NCBI RefSeq assembly: GCF_000003815.2
Contig: NC_049981.1
Span: forward strand, 30,730,511-30,794,510
Length of the DNA stretch: 64,000 nucleotides
Origin: Branchiostoma floridae
Taxonomy: Eukaryota > Chordata > Leptocardii > Amphioxiformes > Branchiostomatidae
Direction: 5' to 3'
Position 1 is the first letter of the stretch; the number at the start of each line of letters is the position of its first letter. The notes below the pieces were generated by a model. That model did not search any database, was not told the origin of the DNA, and was given only the letters and a program-made list of their open reading frames with translations. The position numbers and the translations under genes are program-made. Of the stretch, positions 11,123 to 23,530 are shown piece by piece.

Positions 11123-12880
11123 TGGGCTGAAAAATAGTTATGTTTTCTGACTGCTTGGCTACTTTTGCAATGTAGGAGATTGTTATTACAGTACTTCAGA
11201 GCTGTATTTATTTCTGTGTGTTTGTGAAACTCGAGAATCTATGGATGGATTTTCAATAATGTTTGGTATGTTAGTACGTGTTGGCAACATGAAGAATGGA
11301 TTAAATTCTGAGCCCCCTGGTGTCTTTCAATGGTACTGTAGCAGGAAGATGAAACAGAGATGGGTGCCGGGCCCAACACATCACAATGATGTATGGGCAA
11401 CTTTAGCTTTAGTAGGATTTGATACCTCATGTTTTGGTTATTCAATATATTATCCTCTTTAATATTGTTTTCCCTGCTTTTTTTGGATTGCTGTTGGCAA
11501 AGTAATAACTGCCTAAAAGTAAAAATACATTTTCTAATTTTGACAGAAGCCAGAAACATTATTCATCCTGTTAGTACTGTCCTGTAACTAAAAGTCGAAA
11601 TAAATAAATAATATAGTAAGGATGTAAAGTCATCAATGACAGCTTGTGCATCATGACTTAATATGAATCAAAATATTTATTGATAAAATATACAGGTGGT
11701 GGAAAATCTATCATAATATAATGGTGCATTAGTGCTAGACATGACTCACCAGAAACTGCATGACAACAATGACAGCTCAACACGTATGGAAATGATATTT
11801 GTACTGATGAAAATGCATATGCATGACATATCCATCAAATCATTTTAAGAGACTATAAGTTAGATTTTGTATCTCTTATTCCATTCATTTTCTATAAGAC
11901 TGCTAGCATTGTTTCAATTGTACGTGACTTTTATTATTCTCTTGTAATTGTATGTTTGCTTTAAGCTAGATTTTGAACATGTAGTATGTTTAAAATGCGC
12001 AGTGAATTTCAGAGTTCATCAATTGAATAAAAAAATCATGAATAAAAACAGAAATGTATGTTTTTGTACAATGTAAATAAGAAGTCACAGCCTAGAAAAT
12101 TTATGTTGCATGGGGCAGAAATGATTCATCAGACAGTGTATGACAACAAAACAGAAGGTGACTTATGAAAATGTTATCAAATGTCTAATTATAAAAATTA
12201 TCGTTTTTGCAATTAAAAATTGACACAACAGCTAATGGGGATAATACACCTGTCAATCTCCAAGCAGATGTAAGGATCCAGCTCAGGCACAATGTTTTAC
12301 ACATGTTTTTGAAACACTTAACACATTTCTCTAGTATCCCCCCCCCCCTTTTTTTTCAATTTGCCTTCTCCATCATGAAGCAGTCATGCAAAATATAACA
12401 TTAGTTATATGAAAGAGCTTCGAAAGGAAGCTAAATTTGTTTTTACCCAAAATCGTCTGTAAAAGCTGGGTGGTCACTGATTTGCAGGGTTGCAATACCA
12501 ATAAATAGACGAATAACTTTTGCATCAAGTAGAACAAATTCTAGCAACTGTGAACAAAACTGCAAGCTCATCAAAACAGACTATTTTCCACATTTACAGT
12601 GTTTTCAAAACATGTTACCCTTACCATTATACACCTGTTTCAACAGAGCTGGTTGGAAATTGACAGTAGAAATAACAGTTTAGAGTTTCCAGAAATTATG
12701 CTGTGTCAACGTCAATTAGAAACTTGATACTGATGGTTCATAGACTTTTATGAAGCGTAAAGAGGTGGTCACTAGTACAGGTTTGACTGAAGGTAAAAGT
12801 GGAGTATGTTGGCAAAGCCCTACAGGTAAGGAAAAGATAGCCCTCACAGAAGGCTCTCTGTGCACTTTTTTTGCTCAAAA
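11123..12880. other. non-coding stretch
   Basis: AT-rich. Another copy of the AATCTCCAAGCAGATGT motif lies at 12255-12271, a C8/T8 homopolymer junction near 12340-12356, and a short CAGGTTTGACTG MITE end at 12778-12789. No gene was recognised. Confidence 0.3.
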
Positions 12881-12886
12881 TACATG

Positions 12887-12983
12887 TTTGCTGGCCTTTT
12901 GTTTTTGTACTGGGTTGCTTGTACTTCCGGCTCATGCAAATTGCAGAAGAAGCGACCCAGTACAAAAAGAAAAAGCCAGCAAA
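12887..12983. repeat. near-perfect foldback, arms of about 36 bp
   Basis: The left arm 12887-12922 and right arm 12947-12983 are reverse complements with a few mismatches (TTTGCTGGC...GTACTGGGT against ACCCAGTAC...GCCAGCAAA), separated by about 24 bp. It could be a small foldback element or transposon relic. Transcripts would form a long hairpin. Confidence 0.7.
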
Positions 12984-13065
12984 GGTATCATGACCCCAAA
13001 AAAACATGAAAAAAGGCCCAGAGCAAAGAGCCTGCTATGGAGGTTAAGGAAGGGACCTAGTCTCT

Positions 13066-13290
13066 ACCATACTCTCCCCTGGCCGAATAGAAATAGGGGA
13101 CTTTGGCCAAGTTAGGAATAAAAGCCTAGTAGGAGTTGAATGGCCTAGGACTAGAAGTATTGCCCGGCCTGGCGCAGGAGGAAGTAATTCCTCTGGCCGG
13201 CCGACTCCCCTAGCGTACTATTGACTCTATTTGTCCAATTTCTACTATTAGACCACCGATCTGCGAAGCCTGCTGATAGAGGCTAGAAGA
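13066..13290. repeat. dispersed repeat family C, copy 1
   Basis: Shares CCTGGCCGAATAG, GGGGACTTTGGCCAAGTT, GGAATAAAAGCCTAGTAG and, further on, TTTCTACTATT and TAGAGGCTAG with 16008-16205. A partial inverted copy is at 16470-16517, and a tail-like portion appears at about 13870-13920. Confidence 0.65.
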
Positions 13291-14525
13291 GACCAGGCAA
13301 GAACCAGGCAGGAACAGAGCTGCACAAACAGGGCTGAATCAGTAACAAACATATGATAATCACCGGCAGTAAACTGGGTTATTGACAGGGGATTATCCCA
13401 ATAAACACCTCCTATCATTAACATCAAACAGTTAATGAACCGAACCCGACTTGTGCAAACACTGACATTGGTAGGTCACACCAAACACTGGGACAGCAAA
13501 GGCAAGTATTCTCCCTCAAACCTCAATGTGGACTTAAAAAATTGTTGAAATTGACCAAAATGGGAAGTATAGGTTTTTTTTCTTATCTAATATCTATGCT
13601 GTGTCCACCATTAGCAGCTGAGTTTACTTCATTTACTTGTTGCTTGCTTGTTTGCTTTATTCCAAAAGTAAAAGAGGTGTTTTTACATACCTTTAAGATG
13701 CCATGTCATTTTAGATTTGCAAAATTGTGGCTCCCATCATTTGTTCTTCATTTCTGTTTTTTTACTTACAGTAAAATTGTGAATTAAAACTGCAATAAAT
13801 GCCCCAAAATCAAGACAGAGTAGAAATTTGCCAAATAGACAGATAACATGCCGGGGGATGTTAACATATTGGGCCAATTTCTACCCATTCTAATGACTTG
13901 TAGAGCCTGGTAGGGGCACATATAAAGAAAAGGCCACAATTTCCCCATCAACCTCTGCTTGGAGAAACTGTCTGCTCACAAGATGTTGTTAACCATGATG
14001 CACTGACAGGAGGAAGTCAGTAAAGTAACTTTTATTTGTTCCCACAATAAAAGCAGTAAACATTTATAGAGCAGGCTCTTTTTACAAACCGTCCACGGAG
14101 ACAGAATCAGTGTTTTATTTGCTCTGCAAAAGCAGTAAATACTCTCACAATAATTAGCGCCAGTTTGTGGACAAGAGCAGCAGACAGTCTTCCTGTGTGG
14201 TTCCCAGAAAAAATGTTACAAAGTAATTATGTAGTTAGTGCATTGTTCTGACTCACGCATTCTGATGCAGCTGGGAATCAGGGGGGCAGAGTGACTCAAT
14301 GACGCTTTTGATTAGACTTTTCATCAGAATATTTTCAGAACTTGTCTTTTGTTTCTGTTCAATTTCAACACTAGAAGCCAGTGACCAAGCAATAGTATTG
14401 TAGGTTTAGAACCTTATTCTATATTCTGTAAGTACATTTAATCACTTAATCTTTGTATGTTAGGAATTAGATTATTTACCACCTGTTTTCAATCACTTAA
14501 TTCATGTATTTGATTTTGTTCACTT
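13291..14525. other. non-coding stretch
   Basis: Nothing recognised beyond the family C tail-like portion near 13870-13920. Confidence 0.3.
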
Positions 14526-14529
14526 GCAT

Positions 14530-14670
14530 TTAGCTCCATGGGCATCATAGGACATTTATGTATGAAACCCAGTACAGGTTCGGTGCAGGTAGACATCAGA
14601 AATACCTGCACAGCTCCAATTTTACCTGCACTAATGTGCATATGTGCAGGTGGTATTTCAAGCCATGCGT
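14530..14670. mobile_element. truncated copy of the 33175-33524 MITE (right part)
   Basis: From ATAGGACAT to GTGCAGGTGGTATTT the sequence follows the right third of the element at 33175-33524, including GAAATACCTGCACAGCTCC and ATTTTACCTGCACTAA. The left part is missing or unrecognisable. Confidence 0.65.
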
Positions 14671-15360
14671 ATGATGCCACGGCAAAAGAACATTTTAAAA
14701 AAGCAGAAGTCTTCTAGCATTCAGTAAAAGCAAAAAAGATTTAAATTTTATGTTTCAGACAAGATTGTACTTGTTTTATCTGTAACCAAAGCCCTCTGCA
14801 AAACTCATTTCGAGTGATGCCACAGAACAATAACATGCAGAAACTGTAGAGGGTTTCTAGCATTCAGTAAAAAGTTCTGGGTTAAAGAGCTTTTCCTTTT
14901 TTTTTTTTTCCCAACAGTTTACTTGACCGAGGAGGTCCTTTCATTGGCTTTCTTTTGGTGTGGCCTTTGCCCCACAACAGTAAGCACAACCTTGTCCGAA
15001 CATTTGTAACTTTTTGGTTTTATTTGTCCAGCTAATCCCTGGTACATAATGATAATGGCCACAGTATTGACAGACCAAAGGGTAAATCTAAAATCTCGAT
15101 CTCTCCAAGAAGGTATATTCAAAAGAACCTCATTGGTCTCCCAAGGCAGAAATCCTTATTGTAAAAGTTCCCTTTTAGTAATTTTTTTTCTTTTCTTCCT
15201 TGGTTTACCTCCAAGACTCTGATACTGCTTGACTTGTCTCTCTAAAAGTTTGAAACACACTTTGTTCAGACAAATATGCCTTTGTATTGGGGAAGAGAGG
15301 TCTCTTTTTGCTGTTTTTAGTTTTACATGAAACTTTTGTATAAAACCTTCTAGGATGTCA

Positions 15361-15478
15361 GAGATTTCTTTTGCACAACCGGAATGTCTGACTGGGTTCT
15401 GTAGGTCTGAGGAAGATGTCTGACAGACATCGAAACATCAGCAGATAAGAGACATTCTAGTTGCGCAAAAGAAATCTC
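15361..15478. repeat. 29-bp imperfect inverted repeat with 60-bp spacer
   Basis: 15361-15389 and 15450-15478 are reverse complements with a few mismatches (GAGATTTCTTTTGC against GCAAAAGAAATCTC). The spacer carries GATGTCTGACAGACATC, itself palindromic, followed by GAAACATCAG. The phrase 'GACAGACATCGAAAC' resembles sequences seen near the ends of many invertebrate retroelements, but no class could be assigned. Confidence 0.6.
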
Positions 15479-16007
15479 CAATGTCCTATCTTCAACAAAC
15501 CTCATGAAATTATTTTCGGAAGTTAAACATTTTCTCCTAATTATCCCTATCCTTCTCTCAATCCCTTCCTGATGACCCAAAAAGCTATGTCAAACACACG
15601 CCGAGGAAGACAAAAAGAGGGGCAGAGTTGAGGAGATGATAGCGATCACCAAACAGCCTGTCCATGGGGATTGCACCCCACTCCAGCGAAACTGACTCCC
15701 ACAAAAGACGTGTAAACTGTCTCAAGCCCTGCCCTAAGAACCTCCTCATCACTCCTCTGTCTCCCAGGCCACACAAATTTGATATCATGGATAACATCAA
15801 CATAATTGTTGCTGTTAACCTTGTAGTGCCAACTGACACTATTAGGTCAGCAGGTTTCTTTGCTGTTTCTGTAGCAGGGTGTATTTTCACAGGATGGGTT
15901 TGCCTGCCCTTCCCCTTTAACGTAAACGTTACCTTTGCCGTGGGAAAGATTATCTTAGGTACCGCCAACAAGTAGTCACATTGACAAGGTGGTCCATATG
16001 TAGTCTC

Positions 16008-16205
16008 TACCAGAGTCCTGCCTGGCCGAATAGGGGACTTTGGCCAAGTTGGGAATAAAAGCCTAGTAGAAGTTGATTGGCCTGGGAGTGCTGGTCGCAA
16101 ACTGTACTCCTCGGTCAACCAACTCCTCTGGTGTGAATTCTGCCTTAATTGGCCGATTTCTACTATTTTTCCAGCAACCTTTTGAGCCTGGTAGAGGCTA
16201 GTACT
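16008..16205. repeat. dispersed repeat family C, copy 2
   Basis: About 200 bp similar in order to 13066-13290. Minus-strand open frames here (15585-16208) run across the repeat and show no protein family signature, so they were not called as genes. Confidence 0.65.
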
Positions 16206-16269
16206 CATGCATAGGTGATCACTTGTGCAGGTTTTACAGCATCACAACTTAGTTTCTAAGTCCTTACAT

Positions 16270-16600
16270 CTGAAAACCTGGGCCAATTTGAATCCAACAG
16301 GTGGTTTCTCCATTGTTTGTTTCTTTGCGTCGCAACAAAAACCCTGTCTCCAGGCAGCTGGATAAAAAAAGAGAAAAATTTGGCGAAATAGAGACAAATA
16401 CGTTGCTATGGGTTTTTATTCAATCTTTTGCTGTCTATCCAGCTGTCTGCCAGCCGGACAGTTCACTCCTAGGCCAATCAACTCCTACTAGGCTTTTAGT
16501 CCTAACTTGGCCAAAGTAATATGAATCCAACAGGTTGTTTCTCCATTGTCTGTTTCTTCGCATTACAACGAGAGCCCTCATAAGAGCCAACTTGGGACAT
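16270..16600. repeat. duplicated short block plus inverted family C fragment
   Basis: GAATCCAACAGGTGGTTTCTCCATTG at about 16291 recurs with few changes at about 16523, each followed by TGTTTGTTTCTT or TGTCTGTTTCTT and a GCAACAA/ACAACGA stretch. Between them, 16470-16517 is an inverted copy of the family C core. Confidence 0.55.
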
Positions 16601-18555
16601 TTTTGTCGCTGGGTTTGATATACAAATTTTGATTTGTCTCATTATTCTCTTTTGAAGAGGATATTGGTTTCGCACTTCAAATTCCTGCAAGCCTCTTGAT
16701 TCTACAAACATGTTTGGATCGAGTCTAGCCAGACTGTCTCCGGCTGTTCTGTATCTCCTCCACATTGAACAAACTTGTTTGCCTTGAATTGGAAACAGTT
16801 TTTCTTCCACAAAAGTCTCCCATGAAATTGTTTCATTGTCATGCATGGAGTTGATTTAGTTCCTCTATTTGTTTGTTTGGATTTTCCTTTTTTTTCTTAT
16901 TGAAAATCAACCATCAGTACAAGAAAGAAGTTTTGTCTAAGAGTTTTGCACAGGAAGAAAAAAAGTACCCAATCCAAGTAAGGATTTTTTGTCATTAACG
17001 ACTCACTCTACTTAATAACTTTTAGAAAATGAGACAGTCTCCTTTCTTAGACAGCAAGTTCAATCAACGTTGCCTATCATACCTATAATACCAGAATCTT
17101 AGCTTTCTTGAAGGCTTTCTTGACAAGCAAGACAAATCTTTGATCAACCATTCTTCCTTGGTCTTAAGACTTTTTAATTCGTATGGACCAAACATTTAAA
17201 AACCAGAAGTGTTGTCCTTCATTTTGCTTACGCTTGTCCACATAAAGAATGTCATATGAATTCTCGAGATAAAATGTCCACAAATCAACCAACAGCACTA
17301 AAAACCTGTTTCTTTGCAAAGATAAAATCACTGCTGGACAATTTGATGACCACTTCAGCCGCCTGAGTTTTGGCTAATGTTCACGATATTTGATCTCTGG
17401 GCATGGGGATTGGTTACCACTCCTCCAAAACTGTCCACTCGAAATTCCGTTTATCTTGGTTTCTGATGTCATCGGAAACATAATACACTGATACCACAAG
17501 CTCTTAGCACATGATTGTTTTCCAGCAATTTTTTTTCTTAAAAGATGCAGTCGTGTCTTTGCCTGCACAAGGAGGTTGAACCCATTTTCATCTTCTGATG
17601 TAGATTAAGTTTATTAATTGATCTTTTTTCAATCTTTTTAACTCACCAATTGAATTCATTGGCTCTCTGAAATTCTTTAGAATTCTAGCAAGAGGACATT
17701 GTGAAAACAGAGTATTAGGAGGAAAAGTTTGAGAAGCAACAAATTAAATTGGTGTTGCCTTAATCTTGTCTACCAAGATGGTTAGATGGTACAAATTTTT
17801 GTCTGTCAAAATATCAGCAAAAATACAAAAGATGCGAGAAATGTCTGCATTCCAGTGCAGTCTGCACATAGCCAACAGCGATAGTGCAGTGTTTCTGTAT
17901 AATATGATGTACGTCATTGTTCTCTGACCCCGTGTGACTTTTTGTGAGTCAAGTGCCTGAAAGGTGTAAAGAACTACTGAAAGATTTGGATGCAGAAGGA
18001 ACAGATATAGGAGATAGATTTCTGCTCGAGGAAGAATCTGTTTAGCATCCCTCGCAGGTCAGTGCAAACCCAACAGTGATAGCGTACCGGTAGGTGTTTG
18101 CCTGGTATGTTCTGCACCATTACTGAGCGCTGGTCACACCGTAGGGACGGACGATGACAGAAGACATCTCAGTCGTTAACGGTTTCGAGTACGTAAAGTT
18201 TTATGCAGTCTCCGAGCTGACGTCAGAAGGCAAAATTGTTACGTATTTCTAACTCCCCATTTCTGTCACAAAACTGTATTCCTATAAGATTTAAGGAAAG
18301 AAATTGGGTGCTAGAAAATGATTTTAACAATCTTACCATCCAATATCTCATTAAGTTTTCTGGGGTTTTCCCATCTTTTTTTGTGCAGTGTTGATGTTTC
18401 AATGATGTTAACTGTTTCCAATCAACTTGTTGGAAAAGCATTTTCAGCATCCTTTAAGCAGGCCATTCTTTAACTTCTTATCACTAACTCCCTCCACACA
18501 CTACCTTTGCCATCTAAGCCACACAATTGCTCCAATTGTGTCCACAAAACTCTCC
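16601..18555. other. non-coding or degenerate stretch
   Basis: Several minus-strand open frames of 60-115 codons (for example 16502-16846 and 17374-17568) lie in the same general direction and might be remnants of a decayed element. No conserved motif could be named, so no gene is called. Confidence 0.25.
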
Positions 18556-18560
18556 ACACG

Positions 18561-18602
18561 GATCACACTTTAACCCACCTGCATCACACTTTAACCCACC
18601 TG
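18561..18602. repeat. 21-bp tandem duplication
   Basis: GATCACACTTTAACCCACCT and GCATCACACTTTAACCCACC lie head to tail. Confidence 0.8.
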
Positions 18603-19210
18603 TCCCACCTGCCGACAGCCTACCCTCCCCCCATCAGGTATCGGGTGATGCACAACAAAGCTGCCCTTTATTTGATTATTTGATACCATCTCGGCCAAGT
18701 CAAAACAAACTTTACACGGAGATCGGACCTGCCGGCGACCCCCGCCGTTGTCGTGGCGTGACCCGTCAGTTTGTAAACACCCGGGTTTAAGGAAGGCGGA
18801 AGAATGGGACAATTCGGATCTTGTCAAAAGTTAAGGACTTCTTCAAAGGTCTTACGGGGTTCATGTGAACTCTGGTTACTCTTTTTGTTGTCTTTGTATG
18901 ACTTTAGATAGTAGTCTTTGTAGCCTTTGTTAAATCAAGTTAAAGTTGCCCGTACATCTTTAACAGGTGCTTAGGGGTGGTGCCCATCTCCATTTCTGTA
19001 GCTCTTGGGCCACACATTTGTGCAAGCCACTACAGCAGGGGGCTAGTCTGCCAGTAGTGATGTGTGTTTAACGCTTTGTAGTCTGACTTAATCTCCAAGC
19101 AATTGTTAGGGGAGGCTAAATTGCAATGTTTTCCTGACCACCTCCTCAAGGAATTGGTAGCAATATGTATATAAAAGTACATAACAAGAAGACAATGCCT
19201 GTATCCTAAA

Positions 19211-19712
19211 GACAACTGTGGCGGGGAGAGAACAGTTGCACTCTACTAAAGAACAGAACTTCAAGATATCATCATAATATCTTAAGGTGTCTAAAACAAA
19301 AAGCACATAATAAACCCTCATAAAATCCTTCTTCAGAACTCATTGGGCCTTGTAAGAATGGGGGAAGAATACCAAGATAAAAACACCTGAGAGTCCCCAA
19401 AACACCTGAAGACAACTGTGACTGGGAGAGGACAGTTTCACTCTACTGAAGAACAGAACTTCAAGATATTATCATAAAATCATATCTCAAGGTGTCTAAG
19501 ACAAAAAGCACATAATAAACCCTCATAAAATCCTTCTTCAGAACTCATTGGGCCTTGTAAGAATGGGAGAAGAATACTAAGATAACAACACCTGAGAGTC
19601 CTAAGAACAACTCCTGAAGACAACTGGCTGGGAGAGAACTCTACTAAAGAACAGAACTTCAAGATATCATCATGATATCTTAAGGTGTTTAAGACAAAAA
19701 GCAAGTGTCTAG
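19211..19712. repeat. tandem array, about 204-bp unit, 2.5 copies
   Basis: Units begin GACAACTG at 19211, 19411 and 19619. They share ACAGAACTTCAAGATAT, AAGGTGT and AACTCATTGGGCCTTGTAAG. The third copy ends near 19712. Unit-to-unit identity is high by eye with a few indels. Confidence 0.85.
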
Positions 19713-20109
19713 GACAAAAAGCCTTGAGTCTCCTACCTAAGGACGGGGGCTGCCTGACTGTACACGAGGGTCCGTTGTCCTCCTTTTCTGGCTATCATGT
19801 TACGGACTCTGTTTCTTGCCTCTTGAGTTGGCGACCAGCACAATAGGAGCTCTAATCCGAGTAATCCCCACCACACACACTTCATCGCTTTGCCAGACCA
19901 ACTCCGTACTCTAACATAATGCTGACACTCAGTCAAAATGCTGCACGGTGAAGAATGATCCTTTGTGGTCAAAATTGACTCTCAGAAAAAAGTTTCTTTT
20001 TCATTTTCGTACCAAAGAATTAATCGTTATCAGTAGAATGGAGATGATATTTAGATTATCCTGAAAAGAGTAACCACTTATCTAGGATTAAAGGATTTGA
20101 GTTCTTCTT

Positions 20110-21222
20110 TGTAAGCAGCGCAAGACAAAGTCCCTTTTTGATAATGTGTATTAAACATGATCATCTTGAAGATACATAAGAAAGCAAAAGAAGATAATAC
20201 CAAATTCAATGTAAAATTGCATAGTATCAAGGAGAAGAGGTTGCTTCTTCATTGGGATCATGGATTTGATTTTCTTACTGGAAGCTTTGGAAAACAAATG
20301 TCCTAAAGGAAGCAAAATTGTAAAAAAAAAAAAAGGGGGTCCCGTGTTCGAGGAGGTGCCTCCAGCACGCAAAAGCACAAAAATTGGTTACCTACTGGCA
20401 GCAAATAATACACCAGGTGTATCATTTAGCTTGATATCATTGTAGGAACAGCTATGTGACAAAAAAACGTTTTCCACTGTTTCGAGGTCCCATTTTGATG
20501 ACAATGACTTCATGAGACAATCAGCTGTTGAAAAGTGCTCNNNNNNNNNNNNNNNNNNNNNNNNNNNNNNNNNNNNNNNNNNNNNNNNNNNNNNNNNNNN
20601 NNNNNNNNNNNNNNNNNNNNNNNNNNNNNNNNNNNNNNNNTAAGCAGCACAAGACAAAGTCCCGTCTTCATGATGTGTATTAAATGTGTTGATTCATAGG
20701 GGACAGTTTTTCTTTGCTTTAATATATATATAAAGAAGCCAGGATGCAGTTTTGCTCTGTGAAGTCTTGTCTTCTTTTAGGAAAGTTGTAAGAACAATTA
20801 GATGGCAAAGGAAATTTATTGTCTCAAGGTCCTGATCATGAGGCACCCAGTTTTGATAATCATTATCATCAAGTTGAAGACATATAAGAGAACATAAGAA
20901 GATAATAAGAAATTCAATGTATAATTGCACAGTACCATGAAGAACAGGTGGCTTCTTTTACAGGAATGGTTTACTGGGATCATGGGTTTAGTTTTTTATT
21001 GAAAGTTTTGGAAGACAAATGTCCTAAAGGAAGCAAAATTGTAAGACAAAAGAGCTTTAGTTGATTTTTTTAGACATATTTGATGAACTTTTAGACTTCT
21101 TACATGTCATTGTAGGAACAGCTACATGACAAATTAAAGAACTTTGTTTTCCACTGTTTTCGAGGTCCCGTTTTGATGACAATGACTCCACGAGACAATC
21201 GGCTGGTGAAGAGTGCTCAGAC
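20110..21222. repeat. large tandem duplication spanning an assembly gap
   Basis: 20110-20540 and 20641-21222 are two diverged copies. Landmarks in order are AAGCAG-GCAAGACAAAGTCC, GATCATGG, ACAAATGTCCTAAAGGAAGC, CATTGTAGGAACAGCTA and GACAATGACT. The 100-N gap at 20541-20640 falls where the first copy would end, as expected if the assembler failed on near-identical repeats. Confidence 0.75.
20541..20640. other. assembly gap (100 N)
   Basis: Run of N; the length is probably nominal. Confidence 0.99.
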
Positions 21223-21620
21223 AGAGTGGGACAGTCGGACACAAGTGCGCTCTTCTGGGTCATGAAGCATTCTCGACTTCCCTGCGCTCTGGTTCTGTTT
21301 GAGTTTCTCTCTCTCTTCCCTTCTGCTCAATCAAACTCCTGGTGACAGTTTTAGGCCAAGGGGGAAGCAACAGTGGTCCTCTTCCACATCACTCCATGGG
21401 ATGGTTGTTCTTAGTTCGCAGGTGTTGTCGTATTCAGCTCCTTGTCTGCTGTTTGCACTCCATTTCTTCAACCAGTTTCTTCCCAAACACCTTATCCAAT
21501 TTAATTTGCTGGTTCCTGGATCTAAAGTTATGCGGAAGAGGAATATCAGGATAGGAGATATCCAAAAAACAAGGAAACAAATTGTGCCGATGGGAAAAAA
21601 AATTATCTAAGGGATGGCAA

Positions 21621-21672
21621 AAAGTATTAACATTGGCCAGGTGGTCCTCATGTAGAGGTACCGGTTTGACTG
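21621..21672. mobile_element. end fragment of the GTGACCACCTGG MITE family
   Basis: GGCCAGGTGGTCCTCAT leads to CCGGTTTGACTG, matching the right terminus of the element at 2389-2541. Confidence 0.5.
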
Positions 21673-21896
21673 TTTGATAGTTTAAACAAAACAAAACTAG
21701 TGATTTTTTTTGCATAGTTTCTGAGGTGAATATCATTAGGAGTGCCCTGGCCAACTGCTATGATCTAAACCTAGCCTCAACTGATATACATGGATAGTGA
21801 GTGTGTGTGATATGATCTGCAAGTTTGTCTCCCCTCAACTTCTGACAGTATCTTTCAGTAGAAGGCCTTTTTGATACCATTAAAAAAAATGTGTCA

Positions 21897-22036
21897 NNNN
21901 NNNNNNNNNNNNNNNNNNNNNNNNNNNNNNNNNNNNNNNNNNNNNNNNNNNNNNNNNNNNNNNNNNNNNNNNNNNNNNNNNNNNNNNNNNNNNNNNNNNN
22001 NNNNNNNNNNNNNNNNNNNNNNNNNNNNNNNNNNNN
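21897..22036. other. assembly gap (140 N)
   Basis: Run of N. It abuts the left end of a repeat element at 22039. Confidence 0.99.
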
Positions 22037-22038
22037 AA

Positions 22039-22253
22039 CAGGGTTGGACAAGCTATCTAAAATTCCCTTGTCCTATCAGGCGGATGGGCATTTGTACTGC
22101 CATCAATGGAGTTCTTTTATGGTTCACTCTGGTTTTCCGGTCTTGACCAATGCTTGATGCCGTGACTGTGAAAAGCAACAAGTATATCAAAATCTTACCC
22201 ATGAAAAAATCTTACTTGCCTAGGATTGGCCTAGTGGACATGTCCATCTCTGC
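22039..22253. mobile_element. MITE family D (CAGGGTTGGACAAG ends), copy 1
   Basis: Starts CAGGGTTGGACAAGC two bases after the gap and ends in a degraded ATGTCCATCTCTG. The interior phrases ATGCTTGATGCC-TGACTGTGAAAAG and ACAAGTATATCAAAATCT match copies at 26586 and (inverted) 43975. No target duplication can be checked on the left because of the gap. Confidence 0.65.
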
Positions 22254-22393
22254 AGAATTTACTCTTTGCATAGCTCAGAAAGGGTTGCATTCTTAGGGTG
22301 GGACGTTAAGGTCCACTGTTTATTGTGCTTGTCAAAAAGAGATGGGAAAATTTCCCTGGTACAATGAACCTATAGATTATAACTGTACATAGC

Positions 22394-22524
22394 GTCAGCA
22401 GTTACAGAGTTGGCAGCAAAAAGATTGAGCCAGCAGTTACTTCAGAGGTTGGCAAGGAAAAAGACTGAGCCAGCAGTTACTACAGAGGTTGGCAAGCAAA
22501 AAGTTTGAGCCAGCAGTTACTACG
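22394..22524. repeat. 40-bp tandem array, about 3 copies
   Basis: CAGCAGTTAC repeats at 22431, 22471 and 22511 with GAGGTTGGCAAG and AAAAAG-TTGAGC between. A shorter first unit starts near 22396. Confidence 0.85.
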
Positions 22525-22800
22525 GCCAAGCTTGCATGGAAGCAGTCATTGGCGCAAACCAGAGGTAGAACAGGATAGATTCCAGGCTTCCAGCTGTTCA
22601 TAGACAGCAGACACAACTTCCTTTACAACCCTCTGTGAGACGAAGACACAAATTGTCCTCCAGACCTCTCCACTTTGCACAGCCGCTCAAAAACAATCTT
22701 CTCTCCCCGTCTCAAAACCTCTAACAATGGGCAGCTTTTAGCTGCACAATTTAAGTTTAACCACAATAATGCAAAATTCTGTTGGTAACATCAACATTGA

Positions 22801-22814
22801 AAAAAAAAAAAAAA
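22801..22814. repeat. poly-A tract
   Basis: Run of about 14 A. It is not clearly attached to a retroposon. Confidence 0.6.
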
Positions 22815-23229
22815 CAGTTTTATCAAGGCCTTCTCAAGAATGTTTTGAACACCTGTGGATATCTTTGGAATTGATAGATTTCTTCAAAGTGACTTTTTTT
22901 TCAAAGATGGTCTTGAGCACCTGACAAAATTCTAAGACTTGATGTGAGGAAAATATCTACTATCAAACTAGGATCTACCCTTTCTAGGATACTTGAAATA
23001 TTTTAACAAGTCCTTGGCTATCAAAGATCGCACAATTGAGACTTTTGCTAGTTATTCAATCTGTTGTTATAGAGGCCAGATGTGTGCAGTTAAAGGGTCA
23101 TTTATCAATTTTGTTTCATTTAAAAGGACTGCAGGACTGAACATCTGACTGTTTACTTTTAAAAACTTTTTGATACAGAAGAAGAAGAACAATGATGAAT
23201 AAACTTATCAAACCAGCATCTCTCCTGGG

Positions 23230-23530
23230 TGTGATATCTTAAAGTTTAGAACAAATCTTGAGCTAAAGATGCTACATTACAAACTGCTTTTCTGTGGTTA
23301 TTTGAAACCTGAGATATCTTAAAAGTTTGGATCAAGTCTTTAGCTAAAGATGCTAACTGGAAACTCTTTTTCTGTGGTTATTTAAAACTTGAGATATCTT
23401 AAAAGTTTTGAACAAGTCTTTAGGTAAAGATGCTACACTGAAAACTCTTTCTATGGTTATCTTAAAATTTCGGAACAAGTCTTTAGCTAAAGATGCTACA
23501 CTGGAAACTATTTTTCTGTGGATATTTGAG
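23230..23530. repeat. tandem array, about 80-bp unit, 4 copies
   Basis: AGCTAAAGATGCTA (or a one-base variant) recurs at about 23261, 23342, 23422 and 23485, each preceded by GATATCTTAAAAGTTT or a variant and followed by CTGTGGTTATTT-like sequence. Confidence 0.85.

Noticed and set aside
15585-16208. 207-codon minus-strand open frame
   Set aside because: It crosses a dispersed repeat that recurs non-coding at 13066-13290 and shows no domain or codon pattern.
16502-17568. Series of minus-strand short frames as a possible decayed transposase
   Set aside because: No catalytic motif or homologous phrase could be named, so a gene call would be guesswork.
19211-23530. CRISPR-like array suggested by regular repeats
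   Set aside because: Units are 40-208 bp of contiguous diverged tandem repeats without constant short repeats and unique spacers, and the DNA is eukaryotic.
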